DNA from: Betaproteobacteria bacterium
Lineage (GTDB): Bacteria > Pseudomonadota > Gammaproteobacteria > Burkholderiales > SG8-41
Direction: 5' to 3'
DNA: 48,512 nt
Assembly: GCA_947476215.1 (NCBI GenBank)
Contig: CANJQI010000015.1
Span: 1-48,512, forward strand
Shown here: in pieces, positions 44,772 through 48,512 of the stretch
How positions within the stretch are numbered: the stretch's first letter is position 1
Layout: each line of letters opens with the position of its first letter
Notes under the pieces: model-generated
Database searches by the model: none
What the model was told of the DNA's origin: nothing
The model's input: the letters and a program-made list of their open reading frames with translations, nothing else
Made by a program: the position numbers and the translations under genes

Positions 44772-46517
44772 GTGCAGTCCGCAAGCAATCTCACCAACGC
44801 AACCCTAGCCAGCGCGGGCTGGTGGCGGCGGTTAGACCTGAAATGGGCCCTGATCGGCGTATCGGTGGCGTTCGTCGTCTATCTGTCCGTGATGCCGCTG
44901 ATTTTCCTGCTATGGCAAAGTTTTTTCACGCCACAGACGGCGTCCCAGGCCGCGGAATTTACGTTGGGCAACTACGCCACGGCATATACCAGCAGCGACA
45001 CCGCGAAACTTTTTTTCAATTCATTGCGATTCGCGACCGGGTCGGCGATCTTTGCTTTCCTGGTCGGCACTTTACTGGCATGGATGAACGAGCGCACCAA
45101 TACGCCATTCAAATCGTTGTTTTTCGCGCTGGCTATCATCCCGCTGATTATTCCGAGCATCCTGTTTACGGTGTCGTGGATATTACTCGGCAGCCCCAAG
45201 ATCGGCATTATCAATCTGGCGTTGCAACATGTGTTCGACACGCAGTACGTGTTCTTCAACATATACAGCATGTGGGGCATGATCTGGGTCGAAGGACTGC
45301 ATTACTCGCCGATGGCATTTTTGATCATGACAGCCGCGTTCCGCTCCATGGACCCGTCGCTCGAGGAGTCAGCGATGATGAGCGGCGCCAATATTTTTCA
45401 GGTCGCATGGACTATCACGCTCAAGCTGACGTGGCCGGCGATATTCGCCACGCTGCTGATATTGTTCGTGCGCTCGATAGAATCCTTTGAAGTGCCTGCT
45501 CTGCTCGGATTGCCGGCGGGCATACAGGTATTTACCTCATCCATTTACCAGGCGATCCACAAGTATCCGAGCCAGGTGGGGCTGGCCGCGACCTACGGCG
45601 TTACCCTGTTGCTGATTACAACTGTAGGCGTCTACCTTCAGTCGCGCCTTTCTAGCCAGGGCAGCAAGTACTCGACCATGACCGGCAAGGGATTTCGTCC
45701 GCGCGCCGTGGATCTGGGCAGATGGCGCTACCTGACCGCTGCTTTTTTTATCGCCTACCTGCTGTTGATCGTCGCCCTGCCGTTCCTGGTGCTGCTGTGG
45801 TCGTCGCTGCAGAAGTTCTACAGTGTTCCATCGTGGGACGCGCTGCACAACCTGACGCTGGCCCCTTATCGCTTCATATTCAGCTATCCCACCATCGCGC
45901 GCTCGGTGTGGAACAGCGTGCTGCTGTCGCTGTCGTGCGCGACCGTGATCATGCTGGTGACTTCAGTCATCTGCTGGATCACCGTCAAGACCAAATTGCC
46001 CGGTCGCTGGCTGCTCGACAATCTGGCATCGCTGCCCATGGTGTTTCCGGGCATCGTCCTCGGCCTGGCTATCATGATTTTCTATCTGTATTTCGATATC
46101 GGGGTCTACGGCACGCTGTGGATTATCCTGATCGCCTATCTGACGCGCTTTCTGCCTTACGGCATACGTTACAACACCACCTCGATGTTGCAGATCCACA
46201 AAGAACTGGAAGAGTCCGCCGCGATGAGTGGCGCATCGTGGGGGCACACCTTCCGGCGCATAATCCTGCCGCTGTTAAAACCCGGGATGGTGGCGGGATG
46301 GATATATATCGTGATCGTTTCAATCCGCGAGCTGTCGACGTCCATTCTGCTGTACAGCCCGGGTACGGAAGTGATTTCCATCGTGATCTGGGAACTGTGG
46401 GAAAACGGCCAGTACGTGGAACTGTCGGCGCTCGGCGTGATGTTTATCCTGGCGCTGTTCTGCCTGGTCATGTTGGCGCAATTCGTCGCAAAAAAATACG
46501 GGATCAAGGAAGCCTGA
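44772..46517 (+). CDS. Fused iron(III)/phosphonate-type ABC permease (AfuB-like)
   Basis: The 581-residue product contains two permease halves, each with about six membrane segments and an EAA loop: EESAMMSGANIFQVAWT near 198-214 and EESAAMSGASWGHTFRRI near 479-496. Fused permeases of this type serve Fe(III), 2-aminoethylphosphonate or polyamine-like importers. The start is a GTG at 44772, 11 bp after the EutA-like stop, with a G-rich run before it. No solute-binding protein for it is present in the window; one may lie downstream. Confidence 0.9.
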   Translation: MQSASNLTNATLASAGWWRRLDLKWALIGVSVAFVVYLSVMPLIFLLWQSFFTPQTASQAAEFTLGNYATAYTSSDTAKLFFNSLRFATGSAIFAFLVGTLLAWMNERTNTPFKSLFFALAIIPLIIPSILFTVSWILLGSPKIGIINLALQHVFDTQYVFFNIYSMWGMIWVEGLHYSPMAFLIMTAAFRSMDPSLEESAMMSGANIFQVAWTITLKLTWPAIFATLLILFVRSIESFEVPALLGLPAGIQVFTSSIYQAIHKYPSQVGLAATYGVTLLLITTVGVYLQSRLSSQGSKYSTMTGKGFRPRAVDLGRWRYLTAAFFIAYLLLIVALPFLVLLWSSLQKFYSVPSWDALHNLTLAPYRFIFSYPTIARSVWNSVLLSLSCATVIMLVTSVICWITVKTKLPGRWLLDNLASLPMVFPGIVLGLAIMIFYLYFDIGVYGTLWIILIAYLTRFLPYGIRYNTTSMLQIHKELEESAAMSGASWGHTFRRIILPLLKPGMVAGWIYIVIVSIRELSTSILLYSPGTEVISIVIWELWENGQYVELSALGVMFILALFCLVMLAQFVAKKYGIKEA

Positions 46518-46540
46518 TTAAGGCAACCGGAGAATCAGCG

Positions 46541-47641
46541 ATGCTCAAAGTCGAAGGATTGCACACCGAGTATGTGGACGAGCGTGGCCACTCGGTCAAA
46601 GCCGCGCACAACGTCAGCTTTGAAGTGCCCGAGGGTAAATTGTTTACGCTCCTCGGGCCCAGCGGCTGCGGCAAAACCACCACGCTGCGCTCCATCGCCG
46701 GGCTCGAAAAACCGGTATCCGGTGAAGTGTCCGTCAACGGGCGGGTTGTCTACTCCTCGGCCAAAGGCATTTTTGTCGCACCGAACAAACGCAACTTCGG
46801 CATGGTGTTTCAGTCTTACGCCATATGGCCACACATGAACGTGTTTCAGAACGCAGCGTTCCCCCTGAAAGTCGGAAGCCGAAAATTGGGCAAGGGAGAA
46901 GTGCATGAGAAAGTCATGCGCGTGCTGAAAGCCGTGGGACTCGATCATCTTGCCGACCGCGAGGCAACCAAGCTCTCCGGCGGTCAGCAGCAGCGCCTCG
47001 CGCTGGCGCGCGCGCTGGTCATGGAGCCGCAGCTGTGGCTGCTCGACGAACCCTTGTCCAATCTGGACGCCAAACTGCGCGAACGCATGCGCTTCGAACT
47101 GAAGCGGCTGCAGCGCGATCTCAATCTGACCACCGTTTTTGTCACCCATGACCAGAACGAAGCGCTCGCGCTGTCGCACGAAATCGCGGTTATGAACGAG
47201 GGGCGCATAGTCCAGATCGGCTCACCGCGCGACATATACGAGCGTCCCCACAACCGGTTCGTGGCCGATTTTGTCGGCTCGGCCAACTTCCTCGACGCCA
47301 CCGTCACTGCCCGCGAGGAACAACGGGACTATTTTGTCGCGCAGACTGCGCTCGGCCCGCTCAAGTGCTACTCTGTCGATCCATTGCAGGCGGGCGACAA
47401 GGTGGTAATCTCATTGCGGCCGGAGGACGTGCATCTTTCGGCTGCCCATCCGAACATGCCCAACGTATGGGAGGCGGTGGTCGACAGCAAGATTTTTCTC
47501 GGCGATCATGTTGAATTTCAGGTCAAGATCGGCGATGTCGTGCTTTTGTCGCGCGTGCATCCGTCCTTTTTCCCGGCCGATGGGACCAGCGTTTACCTCG
47601 GCATGCAGCCTGCCAAGTGTCTGGCGATAGCAGCAAATTGA
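46541..47641 (+). CDS. ABC transporter ATP-binding protein (Fe(III)/PotA-type)
   Basis: From the ATG at 46541 the product has 366 residues. It has Walker A GPSGCGKTT at 39-47, signature LSGGQQQR at 145-152, Walker B LWLLDEP at 165-171, H-loop VFVTHDQNEA near 199-208, and a TOBE-type C-terminal domain with VISLRPEDVHLS. The start is fixed by CGGAGA seven bases upstream. The open frame extends far back into the permease gene in another frame, but that part is not real. It pairs with the fused permease just upstream. Confidence 0.93.
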   Translation: MLKVEGLHTEYVDERGHSVKAAHNVSFEVPEGKLFTLLGPSGCGKTTTLRSIAGLEKPVSGEVSVNGRVVYSSAKGIFVAPNKRNFGMVFQSYAIWPHMNVFQNAAFPLKVGSRKLGKGEVHEKVMRVLKAVGLDHLADREATKLSGGQQQRLALARALVMEPQLWLLDEPLSNLDAKLRERMRFELKRLQRDLNLTTVFVTHDQNEALALSHEIAVMNEGRIVQIGSPRDIYERPHNRFVADFVGSANFLDATVTAREEQRDYFVAQTALGPLKCYSVDPLQAGDKVVISLRPEDVHLSAAHPNMPNVWEAVVDSKIFLGDHVEFQVKIGDVVLLSRVHPSFFPADGTSVYLGMQPAKCLAIAAN

Positions 47642-47681
47642 ACACCGATTGATCTCGATCTACTGAAACGAAAGGACCATC

Positions 47682-48236
47682 ATGGAAAACGAATCGCATT
47701 ATCACAGCAAGAAAGACCGGATATTCGTGCGCGGCATCACGGGTTCCTACAACTTGAAGGACGAGTTGGTCCGGCTGCGCGCGCTGCCACGCGTGCGCAA
47801 GGGGCGCGAGATCAAGCTCATCGACGGTCCACAGGCTTACAGCCGCCATTACGTAGAACCCAAGGACGGCATCACCCAGACCTTTCACCTGCATCTTGAA
47901 GAGTACGGCCCGGGCGGCAAATCGCAGAAGCACGGTCATGTCAACGAAGCGGCGTTCTACATCCTGGACGGACACGGCTACGAGATCCACGACGGCATAC
48001 GCTACGACTGGAAAGCAGGTGATGTCGCCATCGTGCACAACAATTGCGTGCATCAGCACTTCAATGCCGATTCCGAGAAACCAGCGCGCGCCCTGGTAAT
48101 AAAGACTAAACCAATGTTTTTGTTCATGAATATGCTGTTTCAAAAAACAGTGGAGTCGCGTTCCTCCGACCCCGCGCCGGGCGGTGAGGGCTTCGAAGCA
48201 CGCAATCTGGAAGACGATTTCAACCACCCCAAGTAA
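47682..48236 (+). CDS. Cupin-domain protein 1
   Basis: The 184-residue product has a single cupin barrel. The first metal motif is around GGKSQKHGHVNEAAFYILDG, with H84, H86 and E89. The second is GDVAIVHNNCVHQHF, with H124 and H126. Such mono-cupins bind Fe, Mn or Ni and can be dioxygenases or isomerases. It lies 40 bp after the ATPase gene and is followed 25 bp later by a second cupin, suggesting a two-subunit enzyme or two successive steps. Reaction unknown. Confidence 0.85.
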   Translation: MENESHYHSKKDRIFVRGITGSYNLKDELVRLRALPRVRKGREIKLIDGPQAYSRHYVEPKDGITQTFHLHLEEYGPGGKSQKHGHVNEAAFYILDGHGYEIHDGIRYDWKAGDVAIVHNNCVHQHFNADSEKPARALVIKTKPMFLFMNMLFQKTVESRSSDPAPGGEGFEARNLEDDFNHPK

Positions 48237-48261
48237 GCGTGTCTGAACGCGGAGAAATTTG

Positions 48262-48512
48262 ATGGCCAAGGATGCAATCGTTTCGGAAGAGATGGCGAAG
48301 AAATTTGCCACCGAGAAGGACTCGCCGTACACCCGCTGGGTGAAGAGCGAAGGCCTGGATCTCATCAGCGCGCTCTACATACCCAATCTGCACACCGTCG
48401 AGCTAAAGCCGTGGCCGCGGCGGGAAGGACGCGGCGTGTTCATCAATCATGAAGCGTCGCGCACCACCAACGACTGCTATGTGTGCGAGATTCCGGCGGG
48501 AAAAAAACTCGC
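48262..48512 (+). CDS. Cupin-domain protein 2, cut by the window edge
   Basis: The first 83 residues are visible, starting MAKDAIVSEEMAKKFATEKD and ending in the window. The block YVCEIPAGKKL near the end marks the beginning of a cupin barrel. A GGAGAAA sequence before the ATG supports the start. I recall similar proteins next to the preceding cupin and an AfuB-type transporter in other proteobacteria. The metal-binding residues would lie beyond the edge, so activity cannot be judged. Confidence 0.75.
   Translation, partial: MAKDAIVSEEMAKKFATEKDSPYTRWVKSEGLDLISALYIPNLHTVELKPWPRREGRGVFINHEASRTTNDCYVCEIPAGKKL

Noticed and set aside
45722-46540. Long N-terminal extension of the ABC ATPase gene
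   Set aside because: It lies within the permease gene in another frame; the ATPase fold begins at the ATG at 46541 with its own ribosome-binding site.

Overview
The window looks like a chromosomal segment of a GC-rich betaproteobacterium, most likely Burkholderiales or a near relative. The reasons are the argH / algZ-algR / hemC-hemD-hemX-hemY neighbourhood, the DUF3426-prmA-accC-accB-aroQ-tlpA-dsbD-cutA run, the two-subunit glycine decarboxylase (gcvPA/gcvPB), and three periplasmic Bug/TctC solute-binding proteins. No rRNA, CRISPR array or plasmid origin was seen. Genus cannot be named from sequence alone.

Left edge (1-840): remains of an integrated element beside a tRNA-Arg(CCG) gene. There is a frameshifted Fic-like fragment, an AT-richer stretch with helically phased TACCTA repeats, and a decayed tyrosine integrase whose reading frame is broken at least three times. 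Next (1022-3956) come a cytochrome c5-type protein, ApaH, a glycine-zipper lipoprotein and a PfkB-type kinase. From 4036 to 9582 on the minus strand lies a glycine-cleavage cluster gcvT-gcvH-gcvPA-tpx-gcvPB-dgkA, with a thiol peroxidase placed between the two P-protein genes. From 9625 to 17935, also on the minus strand, lie housekeeping genes: DUF3426 protein, prmA, accC, accB, aroQ, tlpA-like, dsbD, cutA and an epimerase-like SDR gene.

The middle (18052-31435) holds a ferredoxin-NAD(P)H-type reductase, an orphan solute-binding-domain protein, a divergent Bug pair, the heme operon hemCDXY, a thioredoxin-like gene with an apparent homopolymer frameshift, the AlgZ/AlgR pair and argH. Several repeat families sit between genes: CGCCAAG inverted-repeat elements, REP/BIME palindromes with GTAG heads, and tandem heptamer/octamer arrays directly upstream of apaH, prmA and gcvT.

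The right third (31745-48512) is accessory catabolism: a YdiJ-like FAD/Fe-S dehydrogenase, PcaGH-type intradiol dioxygenase subunits, an amidohydrolase, a zinc alcohol dehydrogenase, a histidine-rich CobW/G3E GTPase and a Bug protein. It ends in a tightly packed plus-strand run: NiCoT metal permease, IclR regulator, a EutA-family reactivase with histidine-rich ends, a fused AfuB-type ABC permease, its ATPase, and two cupins (the last cut by the window edge). No ethanolamine ammonia-lyase is present. This metal- and cofactor-flavoured operon is the best candidate for an undescribed pathway.
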